Shown here one piece after another: positions 1-4,933 of a DNA stretch of 7,841 bases. The stretch comes from Patescibacteria group bacterium. GTDB taxonomy: Bacteria; Patescibacteriota; Minisyncoccia; Phycocordibacterales; Phycocordibacteraceae. Positions within the stretch are counted from its first letter, which is position 1. Each line of letters begins with the position of its first letter. The notes beneath the pieces are model-generated. The model ran no database searches, had not been told where the DNA came from, and saw only the letters and a list, made by a program, of their open reading frames with translations. The DNA lies in contig JAHJIK010000019.1 of assembly GCA_018823385.1 (NCBI GenBank), positions 1 through 7,841 on the forward strand, written 5' to 3'. Both the position numbers and the translations under genes were made by a program.

Positions 1-1
1 A

Positions 2-331
2 CTGCTCTTTGGTCTTGCGGTTTTCCTTACCCTTTCAAATCTAAGCAAGGCGTATTTGGTGGCACATGACGTACCGCTCGCCTTCACACTCACGCCCCGC
101 CTTTCTCTTGAATGGTTCTATCTCCCCGTAACAGCCATGACACTTCTTGCTGTGGTAGCTGCTATCGGCAGCATCATTTTCATCATCATCGGAAAGCATG
201 TCTCACAGACTCCTTCAAAGATCGGCTTTGGCATCGTTGGGTACCTTCTTGTATATGGTCTCGTTGCCCCATTTTGGCTCCTACGCGCCATGTTTGATGT
301 TGCAACAGGTACACGTCGCGCCTGGAGATAA
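2..331 (+). CDS. Multi-pass membrane protein, C-terminal fragment; probable GT2-type glycosyltransferase
   Basis: The frame is open from the left edge of the window, so only the last 109 residues are present and the true start lies outside. The fragment holds about three hydrophobic segments: one at the cut edge (residues 1-12), a long one near residues 40-64, and one near 75-95. It ends in a basic tail with the pattern PFWLLRAMFDVATGTRRAWR before the TAA. Membrane helices followed by a short tail ending in aromatic and arginine residues resemble the C-termini of processive GT2 glycosyltransferases (BcsA or hyaluronan-synthase-like), where the last helices help form a polysaccharide channel. 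The catalytic domain with its DxD and QxxRW motifs would lie upstream and cannot be seen, so the family assignment is an inference. A TTG at 56 could be scored as a start, but upstream codons continue the hydrophobic protein. A 40-nt gap separates it from the next plus-strand gene. Confidence 0.5.
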   Translation: MLFGLAVFLTLSNLSKAYLVAHDVPLAFTLTPRLSLEWFYLPVTAMTLLAVVAAIGSIIFIIIGKHVSQTPSKIGFGIVGYLLVYGLVAPFWLLRAMFDVATGTRRAWR

Positions 332-353
332 CGCTCGTGTAGAGGCGTATATC

Positions 354-362
354 TGGTAGTAT
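354..362 (+). promoter_or_regulatory. Possible extended -10 element for the thioredoxin-fold gene
   Basis: TGG followed by TAGTAT gives a TGn-extended -10-like element that ends 9 nt before the ATG at 372. No convincing -35 lies 17 nt upstream. The 9-nt distance to the ATG matches the putative promoters of rpmE2 and rpsB, which is the main reason for listing it. The purine run AGGG at 365-368 may instead act as a weak Shine-Dalgarno if transcription starts further upstream. Confidence 0.28.
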
Positions 363-371
363 CTAGGGTAT

Positions 372-1058
372 ATGTCACTAGTCACCCGCAACGCGTTACT
401 CGCACTTGTTATCACCGGCGCCATCATTGCCACTGTTTTTTACGCTATCAGTTATTTGAACCAAGAACGAATTAAAGAGCTAAGCTCAATTGAAGACCAG
501 CTCGCAACAGACACCCTTTCTCTTGAAACACAGTTCGCTCTGCTTGAGGACGCCTCATGTGAGGACGTGGCTGAGGGCAACATCCTTTCTCAGGAAGTAA
601 GTTCCCTTGGTGACCGTCTTACCTACACGGAGCAGAAACTCGGCAGCGACAACCAAGAGGTGCTTCGTATTAAAAAGCAGTACACGCTCTTTCAGATTCG
701 TGACTACCTCCTAACCAAGAAGATTGCGACGGCATGTAAAGATGTGGACCCAACCGTTGTGCTCTACTTCTATTCAAACAAGAACGACTGTACTGACTGT
801 GATCGAGCAAGTTTTGCACTCTCATACCTTCGTGAGAAGTACCCGTCACTTCGCGTGTACACCTTCGACTACGACCTCGACCTTGGTGCACTTAAGACAC
901 TCATTTCAGTTGAAAAGGTAGATGCGACCTTCCCTGCCTTTGTTATCGAAGACGAACTGGTATATGGATTTGAATCCCTTGATGCATTCGAGAAACTCTT
1001 CCCTAAGAGCCTCCTCGACACCGCAACCACAACTGCAACAAGCACTAAAGCGAGATAG
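372..1058 (+). CDS. Membrane-anchored thioredoxin-fold protein with CTDC motif
   Basis: This 228-aa protein has an N-terminal hydrophobic anchor (about residues 7-27) and then a charged, heptad-like helical stretch (about 30-118) that could form a coiled-coil stalk. From about residue 127 comes a domain with thioredoxin-fold features: a hydrophobic strand (VVLYFYS), a CxxC motif C140-T-D-C143 at the start of a helix, and F187-P188, placed where thioredoxins carry the cis-proline opposite the active site. The expected topology puts the CxxC domain outside the membrane, suggesting a disulfide oxidase, reductase or isomerase for exported proteins; the redox direction cannot be told from sequence. 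The tail is Thr/Ala-rich and low-complexity. Two further cysteines (C63, C122) lie in the stalk. The ATG at 372 gives a clean signal-anchor; AGGG lies 3 nt upstream. The gene ends just before a terminator. Assignment to the fold is fairly secure; its substrate is unknown. Confidence 0.75.
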   Translation: MSLVTRNALLALVITGAIIATVFYAISYLNQERIKELSSIEDQLATDTLSLETQFALLEDASCEDVAEGNILSQEVSSLGDRLTYTEQKLGSDNQEVLRIKKQYTLFQIRDYLLTKKIATACKDVDPTVVLYFYSNKNDCTDCDRASFALSYLREKYPSLRVYTFDYDLDLGALKTLISVEKVDATFPAFVIEDELVYGFESLDAFEKLFPKSLLDTATTTATSTKAR

Positions 1059-1063
1059 CAAAG

Positions 1064-1094
1064 AAAAACCCCGAGAGTGACTCTCGGGGTTTTT
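1064..1094. terminator. Bidirectional intrinsic terminator between convergent units
   Basis: A perfect 9-bp GC-rich stem (CCCCGAGAG, 1069-1077, with CTCTCGGGG, 1081-1089) closes a 3-nt loop and is flanked by five A on the left and five T on the right. It therefore gives a hairpin plus U-tract on both strands. On the plus strand it follows the TAG of the thioredoxin-fold gene by 5 nt. On the minus strand it follows the CCA end of tRNA-Thr by 5 nt. It cleanly separates the plus-strand unit from the long minus-strand unit. Confidence 0.93.
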
Positions 1095-1099
1095 CTTCT

Positions 1100-1175
1100 T
1101 GGAGCCGCCTCTCGGGCTTGAACCGAGGACCTACGGTTTACAAAACCGTTGCTCTACCAACTGAGCTAAGGCGGC
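1100..1175 (-). tRNA. tRNA-Thr (anticodon UGU)
   Basis: Read on the minus strand this is a full 76-nt cloverleaf. The acceptor stem GCCGCCT/AGGCGGC is perfect. The D arm is GCTC-AGTTGGTA-GAGC. The anticodon stem ACGGT/ACCGT encloses the loop TTTGTAA, giving anticodon TGT for Thr ACA codons. The variable loop has 5 nt, and the T arm is CTCGG-TTCAAGC-CCGAG. The discriminator is T, and the CCA end is encoded (1100-1102), so no nucleotidyltransferase addition is needed. It lies 5 nt downstream of the 139-aa membrane-protein gene and is probably processed from the same transcript, since no separate promoter is apparent in that gap. The terminator at 1064-1094 follows at once. Confidence 0.96.
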
Positions 1176-1180
1176 AGGTG

Positions 1181-1600
1181 TTATTCCTTGTCTGTATTAT
1201 GTACCACAGATTTGGAATGAAAACGAGTGCGTAAGTTCTTTCTGAAGTATATAAGCGTTGCTCGCAGTCCGTCTGTACGGGGCGTTGGCGGGGTTTTCCC
1301 TGTCTGCTCCCGTATCGTACGCACTACACGCGTCAGGAGGCGCTCTATGACGCGTACAGCGACGAGTGTCACTTGCGCCACATCATGCACCACACGAGCA
1401 ACCACTGCCTGTACAAGATGCCTGAGGAACGCGCTCCAGTCAACATGCTTGAGTACAAACGTGCCGCGCCCAACCTTCCGATCGAGACCTGCTCGCAGTT
1501 TCGGGAATATCTTTCGCGCATGAGAGCGCTCATATGCTGTGAGCAGCAGAAAGCCCGCTAACAGAAGAATGCTTACAAGTATGGCGATAAGGTATGCCAT
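1181..1600 (-). CDS. Small membrane-anchored basic helical protein of unknown function
   Basis: This 139-aa protein begins with a strongly hydrophobic helix (about residues 3-23), then a basic linker, then a long amphipathic helical stretch (about 53-98) rich in Val, Arg and His with the core RVIERLLTRVVRTIR, and a Lys/Arg-rich tail. The layout suggests one membrane anchor with a cytoplasmic or peripheral helical domain. I do not recognise a named family; comparable short anchored proteins with a long Arg-rich helix occur in Parcubacteria as hypothetical proteins (recollection, not a search). It starts 18 nt after the tsf stop on the same strand and has no evident Shine-Dalgarno, so translation may depend on coupling or on the T-ATG context. 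Plus-strand frames over this region are Arg/Thr/Cys-rich shadows. Role unknown; the gene itself is likely real because of its start position, anchor and tight spacing. Confidence 0.72.
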   Translation of the reverse strand: MAYLIAILVSILLLAGFLLLTAYERSHARKIFPKLRAGLDRKVGRGTFVLKHVDWSAFLRHLVQAVVARVVHDVAQVTLVAVRVIERLLTRVVRTIREQTGKTPPTPRTDGLRATLIYFRKNLRTRFHSKSVVHNTDKE

Positions 1601-1618
1601 AGACCGTGGGCACGGGCG

Positions 1619-2203
1619 TTAGCCGCGTGCTGAGAATCGTACGAAACGGGTTACCTCTACACGCTCTCCAAACTTCTGAGACGCTTCAGTGATGAGGTCT
1701 CGTACGGTCTTAGATTCGTCTTTAATAAACGCCTGATTCATAAGAACTTGGCTTGCAAAATAGCTTGCGAGCTTTCCATCTAGGATCTTTGCACGCATCT
1801 CTTCTGGCTTATCCTTTACCTCCTCCTCAAATACCGCTGTAGCGGCTGCTAGAGCCTCAGGAGCGATGTCTGAGTCGTTTAGGTACGTTGGGTTAGATGC
1901 AGCAATCTGCATCGCAATTTCACGAGCAAGAGCCGGGAACTCTGGGTTGCGCGCCACAAAGTCAGTCTCACAAGAAAGAAGAACCATTGAGCCAATTTCA
2001 CCATCATGTACGTAGGTACCGATTGCACCCGCTGCAAGATCACGGTCTGACTTCTTATCAGCTGCTGCACCTGATTTCTTGCGTAGGATTACCTCAGCCT
2101 TTTCAAGGTCACCATCAGTTTCCTCAAGTGCTTTCTTGCACTGCATGATTGATACACCTGTCTTATCACGAAGTACCTTTAGTGTGTCCATTGAAATATC
2201 CAT
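1619..2203 (-). CDS. tsf: Elongation factor Ts
   Basis: EF-Ts is the nucleotide exchange factor that releases GDP from EF-Tu in the cytoplasm during elongation. The N-terminal UBA-like domain is clear (LRDKTGVSIMQCKKALEET, about residues 11-29), followed by the exchange-domain signature TDFVARN at residues 80-86, which inserts beside the EF-Tu nucleotide site. The C-terminal part (about 140-194) closes the core. At 194 aa this is the short form, close to Thermus-type EF-Ts, rather than the roughly 280-aa enterobacterial type. The ATG at 2203 is preceded by T and no Shine-Dalgarno; M5 is an alternative start that would still keep the whole UBA domain. The gene follows rpsB by 58 nt, the classical rpsB-tsf pairing, with an imperfect hairpin in the gap. 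All isoleucines I checked use ATT or ATC, as in rpsB. Confidence 0.97.
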   Translation of the reverse strand: MDISMDTLKVLRDKTGVSIMQCKKALEETDGDLEKAEVILRKKSGAAADKKSDRDLAAGAIGTYVHDGEIGSMVLLSCETDFVARNPEFPALAREIAMQIAASNPTYLNDSDIAPEALAAATAVFEEEVKDKPEEMRAKILDGKLASYFASQVLMNQAFIKDESKTVRDLITEASQKFGERVEVTRFVRFSARG

Positions 2204-2231
2204 ATGAGATCGAAATTAGAGTTGTTAGGTG

Positions 2232-2257
2232 GGAATGCGGTGCAGGCACCCAATTCC
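2232..2257 (-). promoter_or_regulatory. Imperfect hairpin in the rpsB-tsf spacer
   Basis: On the transcript, GGAAT pairs with ATTCC. Inside lies a two-nucleotide internal loop on each side, then GGTG pairs with CACC around the loop CCTG. No U-tract follows, so it is unlikely to be a full terminator. E. coli is known to have an attenuating structure between rpsB and tsf; this hairpin may similarly adjust the amount of tsf mRNA or simply stabilise mRNA ends. Function is inferred only from position and symmetry. Confidence 0.4.
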
Positions 2258-2261
2258 AGAA

Positions 2262-2963
2262 CTAGCCCTTCTGTCCTGCCTCGTACGCCTCGGCAAGTTC
2301 ATCAAGCACAAGTGTAACGGTCTGACGTGATGAGTCGTTCGTTACGATTGGGTATGCAGCATCTTTTAGGTCGCAGTCAGAAGACATGATACCGATGATT
2401 GGAATACCAGCTGAACGAGCTTCTTTGGTTGCATGTGCCTCAGCACGTGTGTCTACGATAACCATAGCGTCAGGGCGCTTAGTAAGAGAAGTGATTCCCT
2501 CTAGTCGTCCATTAAGGCGCTCGATTTCACGCTCAATGTAGAGGCGCTCAAGCTTTGTAAACATCTTTGCATGCTCACCAGAATCACGCTTCTGAGTTAG
2601 ATCTGCAAGTCGGTCGATTCGCTTCTTGATCTCAGTGAAGTTAGTGATAGTACCTCCGAGCCATCGGCTTGCTACGAATGGTGCTCCAATACGCTTTGCG
2701 GTTGCACGAACCTGATCGGATACTTCGCGCTTACCTCCTACGAATAGAACTGTCTTACCATCACGAGCAAGAGCTGCAATAGCCTGCTTTGCCTTTGCAA
2801 GCTGGTCGTCAGTCTTCTTGAGGTCGAAGATCTCTACACGAGACTTCATACCAATAATAAAAGGCTTCATGGATGGGTGGCGTCGGCTTTTAACCTGGGC
2901 AAAGTGAGCGCCCGTCCCAAAAAGACGGTCAACACCAGGTCCGGCCATATCAGTGGCTGTCAT
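2262..2963 (-). CDS. rpsB: 30S ribosomal protein uS2
   Basis: uS2 binds late to the 30S head-body junction next to uS1 and helps recruit mRNA. Family motifs are visible in order: GAHFAQVKSRRHPSMKPFI (about residues 18-36), VLFVGGKRE (72-80), the strongly conserved WLGGTITNFTEIKKRI (101-116), the central coiled-coil region (about 125-160), and a C-terminal stretch IPIIGIMSSDCDLKDAAYPI (187-206) followed by NDSS (209-212). The length of 233 aa is typical. The ATG at 2963 has GGAG 3 nt upstream; M6 is a possible alternative start, and both leave the conserved core intact. All isoleucine codons I read are ATT or ATC and none ATA. It follows mazF by 51 nt but has its own putative promoter in that gap, and precedes tsf. 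Confidence 0.97.
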   Translation of the reverse strand: MTATDMAGPGVDRLFGTGAHFAQVKSRRHPSMKPFIIGMKSRVEIFDLKKTDDQLAKAKQAIAALARDGKTVLFVGGKREVSDQVRATAKRIGAPFVASRWLGGTITNFTEIKKRIDRLADLTQKRDSGEHAKMFTKLERLYIEREIERLNGRLEGITSLTKRPDAMVIVDTRAEAHATKEARSAGIPIIGIMSSDCDLKDAAYPIVTNDSSRQTVTLVLDELAEAYEAGQKG

Positions 2964-2972
2964 ATACTCCGT

Positions 2973-3001
2973 AGGCTATCACAGCGCTTAAAAACAGGCA
3001 A
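2973..3001 (-). promoter_or_regulatory. Putative promoter of rpsB-tsf
   Basis: TTGCCT (2996-3001) and TAGCCT (2973-2978) are separated by exactly 17 nt, and TGA precedes the -10, giving a TGn-extended element. The -10 ends 9 nt before the rpsB ATG. The element begins just after the mazF stop, which would make rpsB-tsf transcription independent of mazEF. The -10 is a weak match (3 of 6), so support rests on spacing and on the same layout at rpmE2 and mazE. Confidence 0.42.
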
Positions 3002-3014
3002 TTCCCTCTAGAGC

Positions 3015-3356
3015 TTAAGCTCCAATGAGTTTTGCCACATTTCGGCGTACAGCGGTAGATATCTGTTGCCCCACAGTATCTATATGGACTACATTTCGTG
3101 ATTTCCAATCTATAGACCTCAGCTGATCAGTTAAAATAGCGCCTTCGACTGCGCCCGCATGTACTACGACCTCAAACGGATACCCCTTTATAACGCTGGT
3201 AATAGGTGCCATAAGTGCCATTCCAGTCTTTGCATTATAGAGAGCGGGCGTTAGCACATAGGCAGGACGCCTGCCTTTCTGTTCGTGTCCCACGGTAGGA
3301 TCCAGGGTAACCCACACAACATCCCCTGCATCTGGAGTATATTTTTTGGCTACCAT
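3015..3356 (-). CDS. mazF: MazF-type mRNA interferase toxin
   Basis: MazF toxins are ribosome-independent endoribonucleases that cut single-stranded RNA at short motifs and are neutralised by MazE. This 113-aa protein shows the whole family pattern: GDVVWVTLDPTVGHEQKGRR (residues 11-30) with the catalytic-type Arg in GRRP, the catalytic-type Thr at PITS (T53), KGYPFEVVV (57-65), and TDQLRSIDWKSR (76-87). From memory the resemblance to E. coli MazF is high across the length, including KTGM and KGYPFEV, so it is of the E. coli rather than the Bacillus subtype. No key residue is missing and it should be active. Its ATG overlaps the mazE stop by 7 nt, indicating translational coupling. Four of seven isoleucines use ATA, while rpsB just downstream uses none, which hints at a foreign origin or weaker codon selection. 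The cleavage motif cannot be predicted from this sequence. Confidence 0.95.
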   Translation of the reverse strand: MVAKKYTPDAGDVVWVTLDPTVGHEQKGRRPAYVLTPALYNAKTGMALMAPITSVIKGYPFEVVVHAGAVEGAILTDQLRSIDWKSRNVVHIDTVGQQISTAVRRNVAKLIGA

Positions 3357-3589
3357 ATCTCTTTCCCAACAGGCTCGCCCCAGTCAACAGTACTGTGCCT
3401 TGAAGCTGGGGTTATACGAGAAACCATTTGTGTAAGCGTTTCTTCTTTGACTGCTGGTGTTACTGAAAAAGATTCACCCTGTTCAGTAATGGTGACCTCC
3501 CGACCGACAGACAATCCCATGCGCTCTATGATGGCTTTTGGTAGTCGAACAGCGTAGCTGTTACCCCACTTTTGAATTTTGGTTGTCAT
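3350..3589 (-). CDS. mazE: MazE-type antitoxin (AbrB/SpoVT swapped-hairpin fold)
   Basis: MazE is the labile antitoxin that wraps around MazF dimers and represses its own operon. The 79-aa protein has an N-terminal DNA-binding half with the family motif KWGNSYAVRLPKAI (residues 7-20) and a disordered acidic/aromatic tail ending DWGEPVGKEIW (69-79). That tail closely matches the remembered E. coli MazE ending, the part that occupies the toxin active-site groove. Partner and mode of binding can therefore be inferred with good confidence. Three of six isoleucines are ATA. The ATG lies only 6 nt beyond a good -10, so the mRNA may be leaderless. The gene starts 38 nt after the prfA stop, with a perfect palindrome in between that is the likely autoregulatory site. 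Confidence 0.95.
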   Translation of the reverse strand: MTTKIQKWGNSYAVRLPKAIIERMGLSVGREVTITEQGESFSVTPAVKEETLTQMVSRITPASRHSTVDWGEPVGKEIW

Positions 3590-3593
3590 ATAA

Positions 3594-3619
3594 GAAGTAT
3601 ATACAAATGTATATACTTC
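3594..3619. promoter_or_regulatory. Perfect 11-bp inverted repeat, probable MazE/MazEF operator
   Basis: GAAGTATATAC (3594-3604) and GTATATACTTC (3609-3619) are exact reverse complements around the spacer AAAT. The palindrome lies between prfA and mazE, 4 nt from the mazE start codon, and covers the spacer and -10 of the predicted mazE promoter. It is AT-rich with no U-tract, which argues against a terminator. Palindromic operators over the promoter are established for mazEF in E. coli; the role here is inferred. Confidence 0.8.
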
Positions 3620-3624
3620 AGCAA
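3596..3624 (-). promoter_or_regulatory. Putative mazEF promoter within the palindrome
   Basis: TTGCTG (3619-3624), a 17-nt spacer and TATACT (3596-3601, 5 of 6 matches to TATAAT) make a good sigma70-type promoter. A start about 7 nt past the -10 would fall on or next to the A of the mazE ATG, giving a leaderless transcript. Occupation of the overlapping inverted repeat would block RNA polymerase directly. Confidence 0.62.
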
Positions 3625-3627
3625 CCG

Positions 3628-4581
3628 CTATTCAGAGTCATCTGCCTCCCCTAGCCCATCATTGGCAGCTGCCTCCTGAAGTGCCGTGAAAATATCGTCC
3701 AAGTTCCCCATCATTATCTTCGGGAGATTGTGCCAGGACTGCTTGATACGGTGGTCTGTGACTCTATCCTGCAGGAAGTTATAGGTACGAATCTTCTCAG
3801 AACGATCAGCCGTACCAATCTGTGCCTTTCGGTCGGCAGAGTGTTTCTTGGCCTCCTCTTCGATTGCGAGTGCTTCGAGCTTAGCGGCAAGGATGCCCAT
3901 AGCCTTCTCACGGTTAGCAAGCTGAGAACGCTCAGAAGATGAACGCACATCAACACCAGATGGCTTGTGTACCAAACGAACAGCTGTCTCCACCTTGTTA
4001 ACGTTCTGGCCACCGGCTCCACCTGAACGAGTGAACTCCATTTCAATATCAGATGGGTTGATAACAACAACTGGCTTCTCGCGGATTGGAAGTGCTGCAA
4101 TTGATGCGGTTGAAGTATGAATACGCCCTGATTTCTCCGTTATAGGGACACGCTGTACACGGTGCACACCAGTTTCGTACTGAAGTGCTTCAAAGGCATC
4201 AGCACCCTGGATTTCAAGAGTTAGGTCATCAATACGACGTACCTTCCATCCCTTAGATTCCGCATATGCGTTGTACATATCGCGAAGCTCCGCAGCAAAC
4301 AGCGTAGCCTCATCTCCTCCGGCTCCTGCACGGAATTCAAGCACAACAGCCTTTGGCAGTGATGCCTCCTCCTTATCCTTCGCAAGGATCATTTCAATCT
4401 CATTCAAAATCTCCTCCTGACGTACTCGTACACGCTCCTCGTCATCAGCAAGCATTGCTACAAGTTCAGGATCAGCCCCAGCGGCTTCTCTTCCCTCCTC
4501 AAGTTCAGCCAAAAGACGCTCGTACTCTTCAGCGAGGTATGCCGTCTTATGATTCTGTTTAAATTCTGAGGAATATTCCAT
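3628..4581 (-). CDS. prfA: Peptide chain release factor 1
   Basis: RF1 reads UAA and UAG stop codons and triggers peptide release on the ribosome. The codon-recognition tripeptide is PIT (residues 146-148 in HRVQRVPITEKSGRIHTS), the PxT form of RF1 rather than the SPF form of RF2. The catalytic GGQ is at 190-192, and RTYNFLQDRVTDHRI (265-279) is RF1-type. The start was set at the ATG at 4581; a TTG further up (4614) would place codons inside a strong hairpin and is not needed. At 317 aa it is about 40 residues shorter than E. coli RF1. Most of the loss is in N-terminal domain 1, and a short segment is missing before EALQYETGVHRVQRV, where the common GGxKE stretch normally lies. The GGQNVNKVETAVR context is unusual for textbook RF1. 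The C-terminus is acidic. It lies downstream of rpmE2, a frequent bacterial pairing. Confidence 0.96.
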   Translation of the reverse strand: MEYSSEFKQNHKTAYLAEEYERLLAELEEGREAAGADPELVAMLADDEERVRVRQEEILNEIEMILAKDKEEASLPKAVVLEFRAGAGGDEATLFAAELRDMYNAYAESKGWKVRRIDDLTLEIQGADAFEALQYETGVHRVQRVPITEKSGRIHTSTASIAALPIREKPVVVINPSDIEMEFTRSGGAGGQNVNKVETAVRLVHKPSGVDVRSSSERSQLANREKAMGILAAKLEALAIEEEAKKHSADRKAQIGTADRSEKIRTYNFLQDRVTDHRIKQSWHNLPKIMMGNLDDIFTALQEAAANDGLGEADDSE

Positions 4582-4597
4582 GTATATATGATAACGC

Positions 4598-4633
4598 ACG
4601 AGCGCCTCGCCCAAAGAGGGGCGAGGCGCTCGT
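4598..4633 (-). terminator. Strong 15-bp hairpin between rpmE2 and prfA, terminator-like without U-tract
   Basis: The arms at 4598-4612 and 4619-4633 are perfect 15-nt reverse complements, mostly G+C, around a 6-nt loop. On the minus-strand transcript the hairpin begins 10 nt after the rpmE2 stop and ends 16 nt before the prfA ATG. The downstream sequence GCGTTATCAT lacks a U-tract, so termination would be inefficient or factor-assisted. It could instead protect the rpmE2 mRNA end or insulate prfA. TATCAT at 4588-4593, 6 nt before the ATG, could be a -10 for prfA. Confidence 0.6.
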
Positions 4634-4643
4634 ATGTACGTCG

Positions 4644-4895
4644 TTAACCCTGGCGCTTGGCCGCACGCTGCTTGAACTTCTCAACGCGCCCTGTCTTATC
4701 AAGAGAGCGGTCTTCACCGGTGTAGAACGGGTGAGACTTTGATGAGATTTCAACCGTTAGCTTTGGGTACTCCTTTCCTTCAAAAGTACCGTTCTCAGTA
4801 GTGTGGACGGTAGATCCAATAAGAAACTGCGCGCCAGAGGCGATATCTTCAAAAAGCACCTGTCGGTAGTTGGTTGGATGTATGTCCGTTTTCAT
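4644..4895 (-). CDS. rpmE2: 50S ribosomal protein bL31, zinc-free type B
   Basis: bL31 bridges the 50S central protuberance and the 30S head. The 83-aa protein starts MKTDIHPTNYRQVLFED and carries EISSKSHPFYTGE (about residues 49-61) and GRVEKFKQR (69-77), all standard for the family. It has no cysteine at all, so it is the C-minus (type B) form that does not bind zinc; the C-plus type uses CxxC pairs. In organisms with both types, the zinc-free copy is made under zinc shortage. Whether a C-plus copy exists elsewhere here cannot be seen, and I see no Zur-like site upstream, so this may be the only copy. AAGG lies very close to the ATG. The promoter overlaps the terminator of the upstream surface-protein gene. 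Confidence 0.96.
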   Translation of the reverse strand: MKTDIHPTNYRQVLFEDIASGAQFLIGSTVHTTENGTFEGKEYPKLTVEISSKSHPFYTGEDRSLDKTGRVEKFKQRAAKRQG

Positions 4896-4904
4896 GTCCT
4901 TCGA

Positions 4905-4933
4905 ACTGTACCATACGCAAAAAGGCCCCGCAA
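4905..4933 (-). promoter_or_regulatory. Putative promoter of rpmE2
   Basis: TTGCGG (4928-4933), a 17-nt spacer and TACAGT (4905-4910) preceded by TGG form an extended -10 promoter. The -10 ends 9 nt before the ATG. The -35 lies in the loop of the terminator that ends the upstream gene, so end and start signals overlap. Spacing and the TTGC core match the mazE and rpsB promoters. Confidence 0.42.

Noticed and set aside
56..331. A complete 91-aa protein starting at TTG 56
   Set aside because: The frame stays open and hydrophobic to the window edge, so this is the tail of a longer membrane protein.
1227..1561. Plus-strand reading frames opposite the 139-aa gene
   Set aside because: Their composition (Arg, Thr, Cys runs) is typical of antisense shadows, and the minus-strand frame has a proper anchor helix and operon spacing.
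3594..3619. Inverted repeat as a terminator of prfA
   Set aside because: The stem is AT-rich with no U-tract, and it coincides with a good promoter for mazE, so an operator fits better.
4582..4614. A TTG start giving prfA 11 extra N-terminal residues
   Set aside because: These codons overlap the loop and left arm of a 15-bp hairpin, and the ATG at 4581 gives a normal RF1 N-terminus.
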